The notes below the pieces were generated by a model. That model made no database searches. It was not told the DNA's origin and saw nothing but the letters and a program-made list of their open reading frames with translations. Positions 34,998 to 43,933 of a stretch of 64,000 nt of DNA are shown here, piece after piece (positions within the stretch are counted from its first letter, which is position 1; each line of letters begins with the position of its first letter). The stretch comes from Roseateles_C aquae (GTDB taxonomy: Bacteria > Pseudomonadota > Gammaproteobacteria > Burkholderiales > Burkholderiaceae_C). Position numbers and translations under genes: made by a program. The DNA lies in assembly GCF_032337115.1 (NCBI RefSeq), contig NZ_JAVXZY010000004.1, positions 372,001-436,000 of the forward strand, read 5' to 3'.

Positions 34998-35911
34998 AGG
35001 TTTCAGCCCTTTCGCCGCGCGAGTTCGCCCAGCGGCTCGCCGACGGTGAGCTGCTGATCGACATCCATCCCTTCGTCACCCGCCTGCGCAGCCGGGTGCC
35101 GCGGCTGACTCGCGAGCTGGCGCTGATGTACGCGGAATTCCCGCTGCTGCCGCCCGACAGCTTCGCCGACTTTCATATCGAGATTCGCCTCGAAGGCCTG
35201 CTGCGCCGCTGGCTGCGACCACAGGCCCGCTTCATCTACGACGGCAAGCCGGCCTTTCTGCCGCTGCCGGCCGACCACGCGCTGACCATGGTCGAGTGGG
35301 GCCTGAACTGGTGCGTGGCCTCGCACGCCCATCAATTCCTGGTCATCCATGCCGCCGTGCTGGAGCGCGGCGGCATGGCCATCGTGCTGCCGGCGCCGCC
35401 GGGCTCGGGCAAGAGCACCTTGTGCGCCGCCCTGATGCTGCGTGGCTGGCGGCTGCTGTCCGACGAGCTGGCGCTGTTTGATATGGCCAGCGGCCTGGTC
35501 CATGGCATGGCCCGGCCCGTCAACTTGAAGAACGCCTCGATTGGCGTGATCCGCGCCTTCGAACCCGCCGCCGTGTTCTCCGAGGAGATTCCCGACACCG
35601 CCAAGGGTACGGTGGCCTTGCTGCGCGCGCCGGCCGAAGCCGTGGCCCGCCGCAAGGAGCCGGCCCGCCCGCGCTGGGTGGTACTGCCCGCCTACCAGGC
35701 TGGCGCGGCAACGGCGCTGCTGCGCATGGACCGCGCCGAATCGATGATGCTGATGGCCGAGCAGTCCTTCAACTACGACATCCACGGCCGCCGCGGTTTC
35801 GATGCGCTGACGGACCTCTGCGCCGGCGCCGACTGCTATCGCTTTGAATACAGCCGGCTCGATGAAGGCATCGCCGCCATCGACGCCCTGGCCACGGAGG
35901 CCGGCGCATGA
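34994..35911 (+). CDS. HprK-related kinase A
   Basis: A 305-residue protein starting at TTG within the overlap TTGA with the PqqD-like gene. The N-terminus KVSALSPREFAQRLADGE matches the usual start of this family, which is why the non-ATG start is kept. The P-loop PAPPGSGKST (about 133-142, Lys140) resembles HPr kinase/phosphorylase, and LLSDELALFD follows as the second nucleotide-site motif. HPr kinases phosphorylate Ser of HPr; relatives in lasso-peptide clusters phosphorylate the precursor peptide. No HPr is encoded here, so the target is likely a protein or peptide presented by the PqqD-like partner. Confidence 0.85.
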   Translation: MKVSALSPREFAQRLADGELLIDIHPFVTRLRSRVPRLTRELALMYAEFPLLPPDSFADFHIEIRLEGLLRRWLRPQARFIYDGKPAFLPLPADHALTMVEWGLNWCVASHAHQFLVIHAAVLERGGMAIVLPAPPGSGKSTLCAALMLRGWRLLSDELALFDMASGLVHGMARPVNLKNASIGVIRAFEPAAVFSEEIPDTAKGTVALLRAPAEAVARRKEPARPRWVVLPAYQAGAATALLRMDRAESMMLMAEQSFNYDIHGRRGFDALTDLCAGADCYRFEYSRLDEGIAAIDALATEAGA

Positions 35912-37029
35912 GAGCCACGGACAACCTGCTGCTGCGTTGCCTGCGCGAGCCCTCGCTGTGCGAGCGCCTCAGCGCCGTCGAGTGGGACTTGCTGATCCGC
36001 CAGGCCCGTGCGGCCAATCTGCTGGCCGAGCTGAACCTGCGGCTGCAGCGTGAAGGGCTGATTGATAGCGCACCGCCGCCGGCACGCCCACACCTTGACG
36101 CAGCGTCCAAACTGGTCACACGCCAGCGCATTGCCATCCGCTGGGAAGTCGAGTGCATCCGTCAGGCGCTGCAGGGGCGCAGCCCGCAGCTGGCCGTGCT
36201 CAAGGGCGCCGCCTATCTGCTGCGCGAACTGCCGCATGCGCAGTCGCGCATCTTCACCGATGTCGACATCCTGGTGCCGCGCGCGTACATCGACGAGGTC
36301 GAGAGTGCCCTGTTGATCGCCGGCTGGCAGCCGCAGGAACTGGATGCCTACAACCAGCGCTACTACCGCCGCTGGATGCACGAGATCCCCCCGCTGACGC
36401 ACATCCGGCGCGGCACCTCGATCGATGTGCACCACGCCATCCTGCCCGGCACCGCCAGGCTGCGCGTCAACACCGCCGCGCTGTTCGAGCAGCTTCAGCC
36501 GCTGGCAGAGTTCCCCGGCGTCAGCACGCTCGGCGACATCGACATGCTCTTGCACAGCGCCACCCACCTGTTCCATGAGGGCGAGTTCGACAACGGCCTG
36601 CGCGATCTCTTCGACCTTGACGCCATGCTGCAGCTGTTTGGCCAGCGACCGGGCTTCTGGGATGAACTGCTGCCCCGCGCGCAGCAACTTGGCCTGGTGC
36701 TGCCGCTGTTCTATGCGCTGCGCTATACCGAGCGGCTGCTGGGCCGGCATTGGCCGATCACGCTGATGGCCACAATGGCCGCCCATGGCCCTGGTCGCTT
36801 GACGCTGACACTGATGGACGCCTGCTACGAACGCGCGCTGGCGCCGGTGCACAGCAGCTGCAACACCATCGGCGTGCAGGCGGCCCGGCTGGCCCTCTAC
36901 CTGCGTTCACACTGGCTGCGCATGCCGCCCACGCTGCTGGCCCTGCACCTGGGCCGCAAGGCCTGGATGCGGCTCTGGGGACTGGACCAGCCTGCCGAGG
37001 CGACGCCGGATGACGCCAAGCCCCGCTGA
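35908..37029 (+). CDS. Nucleotidyltransferase family protein (NTP_transf_5-like)
   Basis: A 373-residue protein overlapping the kinase stop by four bases (ATGA). LAVLKGAAYLLRELPHAQSRIFTDVDILVPR contains the G[AG]-x-x-DxD nucleotidyltransferase core with metal-binding Asp in DVD, and IDVHHAILPGT is the third conserved acidic/histidine region. The C-terminal half is helical (MLLHSATHLFHEGEF, DLFDLDAML) as in uncharacterised nucleotidyltransferases found beside HprK-like kinases in lasso-peptide and related clusters. The predicted activity is nucleotide transfer to a protein, peptide or small molecule; none is proven for this set. Confidence 0.82.
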   Translation: MRATDNLLLRCLREPSLCERLSAVEWDLLIRQARAANLLAELNLRLQREGLIDSAPPPARPHLDAASKLVTRQRIAIRWEVECIRQALQGRSPQLAVLKGAAYLLRELPHAQSRIFTDVDILVPRAYIDEVESALLIAGWQPQELDAYNQRYYRRWMHEIPPLTHIRRGTSIDVHHAILPGTARLRVNTAALFEQLQPLAEFPGVSTLGDIDMLLHSATHLFHEGEFDNGLRDLFDLDAMLQLFGQRPGFWDELLPRAQQLGLVLPLFYALRYTERLLGRHWPITLMATMAAHGPGRLTLTLMDACYERALAPVHSSCNTIGVQAARLALYLRSHWLRMPPTLLALHLGRKAWMRLWGLDQPAEATPDDAKPR

Positions 37030-37059
37030 GCGTCCCGTCGGCTGCTTTATGCTTGCGCC

Positions 37060-37677
37060 ATGACTCGACCCAAGCCCTTCTCGATGATCCGCGAGTTCCA
37101 CCTGGCGGACTGGTTCACGCTGGCCAATGCCTTCTGCGGCATGGGCGCACTGTTTGCGGTGATGACCTATCTGCAGCTGAAGGATGTGGTGCACCTCTAC
37201 TACGCCTGCGCGCTGATCCCGGCCGCCCTGGTCTTTGATGTGCTTGACGGCCGCATTGCCCGCTGGCGCCAGCAAAGCTCCAGCCTCGGCCGCGAGTTGG
37301 ATTCGCTGGCCGATGTGATCTCCTTCGGCGTGGCGCCGGCGGTGATCGCCTACGGCTGCGGCATGCAGGGTCTATACGACCGCATCGTGCTGGTCTTCTT
37401 CGTCGCCTGCGGCGTCTCGCGGCTGGCCCGCTTCAACATCACCGCCGAGGCACTTTCCGGCGAGGACGGCAAGGTCAAGTACTTCGAAGGCACGCCCATC
37501 CCGACCTCGCTGGTGCTGGTCGTGATGCTCTGGATCGCCGCCGCACAGGGTGCGATCGGTGAGCAGATGTGGCTGGGCAAGCTGGAGCTGGGCGGCTTCT
37601 TCTTCCATCCGCTGGCGCTGGCCTTTGCCACCTCCGGCTCGCTGATGGTCAGCCGCATCAAGATTCCCAAGCTCTGA
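37060..37677 (+). CDS. pssA: CDP-alcohol phosphatidyltransferase, phosphatidylserine synthase type
   Basis: A 205-residue inner-membrane protein with the CDP-alcohol phosphotransferase signature DVLDGRIARWRQQSSSLGRELDSLAD (Dx2DGx2ARx8Gx3Dx3D, about residues 60-85) inside five or six hydrophobic helices. The FHLADWFTLANAFCGM start is that of PssA, which makes phosphatidylserine from CDP-diacylglycerol and serine. The start is 30 bp after the nucleotidyltransferase gene, so it could ride on the same transcript, but the function is housekeeping. Its stop is directly adjacent to that of the convergent protease gene. Confidence 0.87.
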   Translation: MTRPKPFSMIREFHLADWFTLANAFCGMGALFAVMTYLQLKDVVHLYYACALIPAALVFDVLDGRIARWRQQSSSLGRELDSLADVISFGVAPAVIAYGCGMQGLYDRIVLVFFVACGVSRLARFNITAEALSGEDGKVKYFEGTPIPTSLVLVVMLWIAAAQGAIGEQMWLGKLELGGFFFHPLALAFATSGSLMVSRIKIPKL

Positions 37678-39297
37678 TCAGCGCGCCCGGTAGATCCGGT
37701 TGCTGCGCTGCGGCGGCCGCTGCAGCAGGCTCAGCAGCGGTCGCGCCGATTGGGGCCGCATCGTCATCACGCTGCCAGCCGGGCACTGCCCGCTGCTGCG
37801 GTAGCTCAGCGCCGCCGCCAGCATGGCCTCCTGCGTATCGCCCAGCGCGTGGTTGAAGTCATCAGCCACCTGGCAGCCCGGCACGCCGGCCACGCCGTTG
37901 CCGCCGGGCACGAAGCCATCGGCATAGTCGCCAAAGCCCTTGGCATTGGTGCCGACGAATTCAATCGGGAAGTAGGAGATGCCGCAGTTGTCCTTGGCCG
38001 TGAAGCCATAGGGCTTGCCGCAGGTCTGGCCGCCGATCAAGATGACTTGCACACCGACGCCGCGCAGGCCGTTGATGATGGACTCGCTGGCCGAGCAGGT
38101 GCCCGACTGCGCCAGCACGAAAACGCGCTTCAGGCCCAGTGTCGGCAAGGGTTGCGGAGCGCTGCAGCCGCCGGCGCCGAGCAGGCAGGATTCGCTGTAA
38201 AACGGCGTGCGCGAGGAAGCGCTGCTGTTGTCCGCCGTACGTCGGTCGTTGTAGCGCAACTGCTCGAAGAGCTGGCCATTGGTCTGAGTCGGCCCGGCCA
38301 CCATATAGGCCAGCTCACTGGCAATGAAGAGGTAGCCACCACCGTTGTAGCGCAGATCCAGCACCAGGTCAGATACCGCCTGCTGTTTGAAGCTGTTGAT
38401 GGCCGCGATCAGCTGCGCCTCGGCTGGCGCGATATGGTCGTTGAAGACGATATGGCCGACACGCTGCCCATCGGCGGTGTTGATGACCTGCTGCGACAAG
38501 ACCGGCTGCTTGCTGAGCTGTGCACTGGACAACTCGACGCTGAATTCGCCCACACCAGGCCGCACAAAGACAAAGCGGTGCCGTTCCCCGGACGTCGCTG
38601 GGAACAGCGCGGCATTGAGCTTGTCGATGCTGCCCTGATCGTTGGCATTGGCGCTGATGCCATCAACACTGCTGAGCTCATCGCCGCGGCGCAGCCCTGC
38701 ATCGGCCGCGATGCCGCTGGGTTCGAGATAGGCGATGCGCACGGTGCGCGTGCCATTGCCCGACTGCAGCGACCAATCCAGCCCATAGCCAAGATCAACG
38801 CCTTGTTGCGACAACAGATTCCAGGCCTCAGTCGGATAGATGAAGCTGAACTTGTCGCGGTGAGCGCCGGACTCGGTCAGCTGAGGCGTCTTCAGCGCGT
38901 CGAAGTAGTTTCTCAGCGCCACATAGACATCGCTGCCGTTGAAGTCGCTCGCGTTGGCGTTGACACTGGGCACCTGATCGCGCCACAGATAGGCCTCGTC
39001 GAAATAGGAGCGCAACCACTGTTTCTCAATCGACAGGCTGCCGGTGCGCTGGCTCGCCGCCGCATAGCTGTTGGCAGGCGCGCACTGCTGGGCCAGCGAC
39101 GCGCTGCTGGGCAGCGTGCTGGTGCCCGGGTTGTTGTTATTGCTGCTGCCAGTGCCGGTACTGACGCCACCGTCACCAAACACCGAGTTACCCGGGCTGC
39201 CGCCACCACCGCCGCAAGCGACCAAGGCCAGCAGCAGCGCCGCGCAGCCAAGTCGCCGAGTCTGCTGGCGACCGCTGCTGTTCTTTGCTTTTCTCAT
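37678..39297 (-). CDS. S41 family peptidase, predicted lipoprotein
   Basis: A 539-residue protein with a lipoprotein signal (LALVAC, Cys28), a flexible Gly/Ser/Asn linker (29-65), a helical region, a PDZ-like part (SGIAADAGLRRGDELSSVDG, about 194-213) and an S41 catalytic domain with LDLRYNGGGYL (about 314-323) and SGTCSASES, whose Ser402 is the probable nucleophile. Such outer-membrane or periplasmic C-terminal-processing proteases cut from C-terminal tails. The start at 39297 opens into the signal; the ATG-less longer frame to 39372 is rejected. Confidence 0.88.
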   Translation of the reverse strand: MRKAKNSSGRQQTRRLGCAALLLALVACGGGGGSPGNSVFGDGGVSTGTGSSNNNNPGTSTLPSSASLAQQCAPANSYAAASQRTGSLSIEKQWLRSYFDEAYLWRDQVPSVNANASDFNGSDVYVALRNYFDALKTPQLTESGAHRDKFSFIYPTEAWNLLSQQGVDLGYGLDWSLQSGNGTRTVRIAYLEPSGIAADAGLRRGDELSSVDGISANANDQGSIDKLNAALFPATSGERHRFVFVRPGVGEFSVELSSAQLSKQPVLSQQVINTADGQRVGHIVFNDHIAPAEAQLIAAINSFKQQAVSDLVLDLRYNGGGYLFIASELAYMVAGPTQTNGQLFEQLRYNDRRTADNSSASSRTPFYSESCLLGAGGCSAPQPLPTLGLKRVFVLAQSGTCSASESIINGLRGVGVQVILIGGQTCGKPYGFTAKDNCGISYFPIEFVGTNAKGFGDYADGFVPGGNGVAGVPGCQVADDFNHALGDTQEAMLAAALSYRSSGQCPAGSVMTMRPQSARPLLSLLQRPPQRSNRIYRAR

Positions 39298-39378
39298 TCT
39301 GTCTCTCCCTTCCAAGCACGCCCGGCAGACCGCAGGCGATCCTGAACTGCCACTGTAGCGTCTAGGCGCCACTGAGAT

Positions 39379-40341
39379 TCAGTCGGCGTTGCGCTCAGGC
39401 CGCACCCGCAGCGCCAGCATCACGCCCAGCACCAGGGCGGCAATGCCGGCCAAGGTCAGCGGCTCGGGCCGCTGGCCGCGCCAGACAAAGGCATAGGCCA
39501 GGGCAGACAGCGTCTCGAACACAATCAGCTGGCCGACCAGGGCCGTGGGCAGACGCTGGCTGGCCTCGTTCCAGCACAAGGTGCCCAGCCAGGACGCAAA
39601 CAGGCCGACCGCCAGCATCAATCCGATGAAGGACACCGGCCGCGCACCCAGCGGGAAATCAAAGCCCGTACCCAGCAGCGCGAGGCCGCTGTGCTGCAGC
39701 AGCCACAGCAGCCCCAGCCCGCACAGCGCCGCTGGCAGCGTGACCAGGCCCTGTGCCGTGGCCCAGACGCGGGGTGGCCGATCGGCATGGGCGCGCAGCC
39801 AGTCGGCATTGCGCAGCGGATACCAGGTCCAGCAGCCCAGCGCCACCAGGGCCAGCGCCGCGCCCTGCAGATAGGCGTCGAGACTCGCTGCCGCCTGGCC
39901 CAGGGCACGCAGCTCGACATGGTTGACACAGGCGATGCCCAGCGCGATCAGCAGCAAGGGCGGGAGCAGCCGCAGCCAGGGCAGCCGGCCATCGCGGCGG
40001 TGGTCGAGCAGATTGGCGCTGATGGCAATCACCACCGGCAGCGTGCCGATGATGACAGTCGGCAGCGGTCCACCAGCGCGCTGAATGGCCGCGGCCAGGC
40101 AGAGGTAGTAGAGGAAGTTGCCAATGGCTGTCAGCTTCAGCGCCTCCAGCCAATCGCCGGCACGCAGCGCGCGCAGCCCGCTGCGGTCCATCCAGGCCAG
40201 CGGCAGGGCAATCAGGCCAAAGGCGAGATAGCGGCCAACGGCCAACAAGGCAGCCGGATAGTCGGGCAGCATCTGCGGCGCGACGAATACCAGGCCCCAC
40301 ATCAGGCCGGCGGCCAGGGCAAAAAAGACACCGCTCAGCAT
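39379..40341 (-). CDS. EamA/DMT family transporter
   Basis: A 320-residue inner-membrane protein with ten predicted hydrophobic helices arranged as two five-helix EamA repeats. It starts MLSGVFFALAAGLMWGLVFV, a typical EamA first helix, and the second repeat has GQLIVFETLSALAYAFVWRGQRPEP near the end. DMT exporters move amino acids, purines or other metabolites; no substrate clue exists. It is divergent from the helicase gene, with about 140 bp between. Confidence 0.86.
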   Translation of the reverse strand: MLSGVFFALAAGLMWGLVFVAPQMLPDYPAALLAVGRYLAFGLIALPLAWMDRSGLRALRAGDWLEALKLTAIGNFLYYLCLAAAIQRAGGPLPTVIIGTLPVVIAISANLLDHRRDGRLPWLRLLPPLLLIALGIACVNHVELRALGQAAASLDAYLQGAALALVALGCWTWYPLRNADWLRAHADRPPRVWATAQGLVTLPAALCGLGLLWLLQHSGLALLGTGFDFPLGARPVSFIGLMLAVGLFASWLGTLCWNEASQRLPTALVGQLIVFETLSALAYAFVWRGQRPEPLTLAGIAALVLGVMLALRVRPERNAD

Positions 40342-40482
40342 TGCGGCAGCAGGGAATCAAGCATGGCGCATCATGGCATGGCGTTCAGGCCCAGCAGCAG
40401 CGGACAGCGCGCTAGGCGAACGCGCGCCGGGCACGTTTGCGACAATCGCGCTTTGCTGCTGCCGCAGCGCGTCTGGATTTCC

Positions 40483-41715
40483 ATGCCTTTTGCCTCCCTC
40501 GGTCTGAGCCCCGCGCTGCTGCGCGCCCTTGCCACGCTGGGTCATCAGCAGCCCACGCCGGTGCAGGCCGAGGCCATTCCCGCCATCCTCGCCGGTGAGG
40601 ACCTGCTGGCCCAGGCACAGACCGGCTCGGGCAAGACGCTGGCCTTTGCGCTGCCGCTGCTGCAGCGGCTGCAGCCCTGGCGTTCGGGCACGCCGCGGCG
40701 CAGCCAGGCCCTGGTGCTGGTGCCCACCCGCGAACTGGCCCAGCAGACCGGCGCGGTGCTGCGCGCGCTGGCCGGCACGCTGGCCCTGCCACCCCGGGTG
40801 GCGGTGCTGTTTGGCGGCGTATCGATCAACCCGCAGATGATGGGCTTGCGCGGTGGCGCCGAAGTGATCGTCGCCACACCGGGGCGCCTGCTCGATCTGG
40901 TCGAGCACAATGCGCTGCAACTGGGCCAGCTCGACTGCCTGGTGCTGGACGAAGCCGATCGCCTGCTGGATCTTGGCTTTGCCGATGAACTCGCACGCGT
41001 CATCGCGCTGCTGCCGCCCCAACGCCAGCAGCTGCTGTTCTCGGCCACCTTCCCGCCGGCGGTACAGCAGTTGGCCGAGGCCCTGTTGCCCAAGGCCAGG
41101 CAGATTCGCATTGCTGACGCCCCGCCACCCGACATCCGGCAGCGCGCGATCTCTGTCGATGCGTCGCAGCGCACCCAGCTGCTGCGCGCGCTGATCGTCG
41201 AACACGACTGGCCGCAGGTGCTGGTCTTCGTGGCCACGAAGTACGCCACCGAGCTGGTCGCGCACAAGCTGGTGCGGGCCGGGCTGACGGCGGTGTCGCT
41301 TCATGGCGAGCTGAGCCAGGGCACGCGCTCGGCGGTGCTGGCGGCCTTCAAGGCCGGCGAGGCGCGGGTGCTGGTGGCCACCGACCTGGCCGCCCGCGGC
41401 ATCGACATCGCCGGCCTGCCGGTGGTCGTCAACTACGACCTGCCGCGCTCGACCGCGGACTACACCCACCGCATCGGCCGCACCGGCCGTGCCGGCGCCA
41501 GCGGCCTGGCGATCAGCTTCATCAGCGCCGACAGTGAGGCCCATTTCCGCCTGATCGAGAAGCGCCAGCAGCAGCGCGTGCCACGCGAACAGATCGCCGG
41601 CTTTGAACCCAAGCAGCTCGCCAGCGAGGCGCAGGCCACCGGCGGCGTCAAGGGCAGGCGCAAGAGCAAGAAGGACAAGCTGCGCGAGGCCGCGGCGGCC
41701 AAGCAGCCCGGCTGA
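40483..41715 (+). CDS. DEAD-box RNA helicase, RhlE-like
   Basis: A 410-residue helicase with all core motifs: F-motif and Q motif PTPVQAEAIP (25-34), motif I AQTGSGKT (45-52), PTREL, GG, TPGR, DEAD, SAT, then the second RecA domain with ATDLAARGIDI and HRIGRTGRAG. The basic C-terminal tail (KGRRKSKKDKLREAAAA) is short, unlike SrmB or DeaD, which fits RhlE. It unwinds short RNA duplexes in ribosome assembly or mRNA decay. The ATG at 40483 matches RhlE N-termini; the open frame to 39691 is a shadow of the EamA gene. Confidence 0.9.
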   Translation: MPFASLGLSPALLRALATLGHQQPTPVQAEAIPAILAGEDLLAQAQTGSGKTLAFALPLLQRLQPWRSGTPRRSQALVLVPTRELAQQTGAVLRALAGTLALPPRVAVLFGGVSINPQMMGLRGGAEVIVATPGRLLDLVEHNALQLGQLDCLVLDEADRLLDLGFADELARVIALLPPQRQQLLFSATFPPAVQQLAEALLPKARQIRIADAPPPDIRQRAISVDASQRTQLLRALIVEHDWPQVLVFVATKYATELVAHKLVRAGLTAVSLHGELSQGTRSAVLAAFKAGEARVLVATDLAARGIDIAGLPVVVNYDLPRSTADYTHRIGRTGRAGASGLAISFISADSEAHFRLIEKRQQQRVPREQIAGFEPKQLASEAQATGGVKGRRKSKKDKLREAAAAKQPG

Positions 41716-41814
41716 AACCCGCCCGGGCAGAGCCTGGGTGGCGAAAAAGCCCGCAAGTTCCGCGGCTGCCGGCCGATAAGCATCTGTTGCCACTGTCCTC
41801 TGCGCGCCATCGCC

Positions 41815-43917
41815 ATGCCTTTTCTGCCGCTCACGCGCATCTTGCTGCGCTTGCGCATCGGCACGCGCCTGGTGCTCAGCTCTGCCGCGCTGATTCTGCT
41901 GCTGGTCGTGCCCGCCCTCGCGATGCTGGCTCGGCTGGAGCAGCTCTCCCAGGCCTTTGAACAGCTGTCCAGCCAGCGGCTGCTGCTGCTGCGCCTGGCC
42001 GGCGAAATCAATCTGCATGCCAACGATGCCGCGCGCAAGCTGCTGGTGCTGATCAGCGCGCCGCGACCGCAGCGCGTCGAGGCCTATGCCGCCGTCGACA
42101 GCAGCAATCGCAAGATCGATGAGGGCATGAAAATGCTGGCCGCGCGGCTGCCGGGCGGCCAGGCCAACGCCTCGCTGCGCGAGCTCGAGGGCTCGCTGGC
42201 CATCTTCCGACGCGCCTACGACAGCACGGTGGATCTGATCGAGGCCGAGGACGTTCAAGCCGCCCGCGAGATGATGGCCCAGGAGACCGAGCTGACGCTG
42301 GGCATGCTCAGCAGCGCGGCCGAGCGGCTTTTGCAGGTGCAGCAGGCCGAGATGGAAGGCCAGGCCAAACGGCTGCAGCGAGACATCCAGCAGGACCGCT
42401 GGATGCTGCTCGGCCTGTGCGGTGCGGCCGCCTTGCTCGGCGGCCTAGTGGCCTTGTCGGTACGGCGCAGCATCACCATTCCGCTGGGCGAGACCGAGGC
42501 CGCCGCACGGCGCATGGCCGAGGGCGACTACAACGCCCGCGCCCCTCTGCATGGCGGCGACGAGGTGGCCCGACTGGCCGGCACGCTGAACGGCCTGGCC
42601 GAGGCGGTCAGCGAGCGCGAGCAGCGCATCATGCATCTGGCCAATACCGATGCAATGACCGGTCTGGCCCAGCGCGCGCGCTTCATCGTCGAGGCCAACG
42701 AGTCGCTGCACCAACACCTGGGCAAAAAGGGCATGGCCGCATTGCTCTGCCTGGACCTTGACCGCCTGAAAACCATCAATGCCTTGATTGGCTTTGACGC
42801 TGGCGATGCTGTGATCAGGTTGGCTGCGGAGCGGCTGGCCGAACACCTCGGACCGACGGTCGCCCTCGGTCGCCTGGCCGGCGGCACCTTTGCGGCACTG
42901 GCACCGGTGCGCGATGCCGCTGCTGCACGCACCCTGGCCGAGGAACTCCGACTGCATGTCGAACGCCCAACCAGCTGGATGGGCCAGACGCTGGACTTGT
43001 CAATCTCCTGTGGCGTGGCGCTGGCGCCGGAGCATGGCAAGCAGGGTGAAGCGCTGCTACGCCTGGCCGAACAGGCGCTCTACGACGCCAAGCGCCAGAA
43101 AACCGGCCTGCGCGTCTTCAGCGCCATGACCGAAGTCGCGCGCCAGCAAGACCTGACCCTGGCCTCGCAGCTGCAACAGGCCATGCAGGAGAACGAGTTA
43201 CGTGCCTATCTGCAACCCAAGCTCTGCCTGAGGAGCGGCGAACTGGTCGGCTGCGAAGCGCTGATTCGCTGGGTTCATCCCGAGCGGGGCCTGGTACCGC
43301 CGGTGGAATTCATTCCCTTCGCCGAGCGCACCGGCCGCATCAGCCAGCTGACCCGCTGGATGCTGGCCGAGGCCTTGCGGCTGATGGCCGAATGCCCGCT
43401 CGGCACGCTGAGCATCGCCGTCAATATCTCCACCCACGATCTGCATGATCGCGAGCTCTTCGATCATTTGCGCGATCTGCTCTGGGCCAGCCATGTCGAG
43501 CCGCAACGCCTGACGCTGGAACTCACCGAGAGCGGGCTGATGGACAGCGACCAGGACCCGGTCGCCTTGCTGCAAGGCCTGCGCACCCTGGGCGTGCGCC
43601 TGGCCATCGACGATTTCGGCACCGGCCATTCCTCGCTGGCCTATCTACAGCGCCTGCCGGTCGATGAGCTGAAGATCGATCGCAGCTTCGTCAGCAATGT
43701 CGACCTCGAGCCGCGCAGCTATGAGCTGCTCGAGACCATCGTCCGCCTCGGCCACAGCCTGGGCCTGAGCGTCACCGCCGAGGGCATTGAACGCGAGGGC
43801 GAGCTGGACGCGCTGCGCCGTGCCGGCTGCGACGTGGTGCAAGGCTATCTGCTCGGCCGGCCGATGCCGGTGGACAAATTCATGAGCTGGCGCAGCGAGC
43901 ACAAGCCGAGATCGTGA
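41815..43917 (+). CDS. EAL-domain c-di-GMP phosphodiesterase with degenerate GGDEF domain
   Basis: A 700-residue membrane sensor. Two transmembrane helices (about 17-37 and 200-217) flank a helical periplasmic sensor domain. A HAMP domain (about 218-270) follows, then GGDEF (about 275-430) and EAL (about 440-690). The GGDEF active site is AGGTF (355-359), so the metal-binding acidic pair is lost and cyclase activity is not expected. The EAL domain keeps EAL (481-483), ELTESGLM, IDDFGTGHSS, KIDRSFV, EGIE and QGYLLGRP, so c-di-GMP hydrolysis is likely, perhaps with the dead GGDEF binding GTP. It starts alone, 100 bp after the helicase gene. Confidence 0.9.
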   Translation: MPFLPLTRILLRLRIGTRLVLSSAALILLLVVPALAMLARLEQLSQAFEQLSSQRLLLLRLAGEINLHANDAARKLLVLISAPRPQRVEAYAAVDSSNRKIDEGMKMLAARLPGGQANASLRELEGSLAIFRRAYDSTVDLIEAEDVQAAREMMAQETELTLGMLSSAAERLLQVQQAEMEGQAKRLQRDIQQDRWMLLGLCGAAALLGGLVALSVRRSITIPLGETEAAARRMAEGDYNARAPLHGGDEVARLAGTLNGLAEAVSEREQRIMHLANTDAMTGLAQRARFIVEANESLHQHLGKKGMAALLCLDLDRLKTINALIGFDAGDAVIRLAAERLAEHLGPTVALGRLAGGTFAALAPVRDAAAARTLAEELRLHVERPTSWMGQTLDLSISCGVALAPEHGKQGEALLRLAEQALYDAKRQKTGLRVFSAMTEVARQQDLTLASQLQQAMQENELRAYLQPKLCLRSGELVGCEALIRWVHPERGLVPPVEFIPFAERTGRISQLTRWMLAEALRLMAECPLGTLSIAVNISTHDLHDRELFDHLRDLLWASHVEPQRLTLELTESGLMDSDQDPVALLQGLRTLGVRLAIDDFGTGHSSLAYLQRLPVDELKIDRSFVSNVDLEPRSYELLETIVRLGHSLGLSVTAEGIEREGELDALRRAGCDVVQGYLLGRPMPVDKFMSWRSEHKPRS

Positions 43918-43933
43918 CGCGTAGACTGGTGGC

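Noticed and set aside
33975..37029. Lasso-peptide or classical RiPP cluster
   Set aside because: There is no asparagine-synthetase-like cyclase, leader peptidase, radical SAM enzyme or short precursor gene; only the PqqD-like, kinase and nucleotidyltransferase genes are shared with such clusters.
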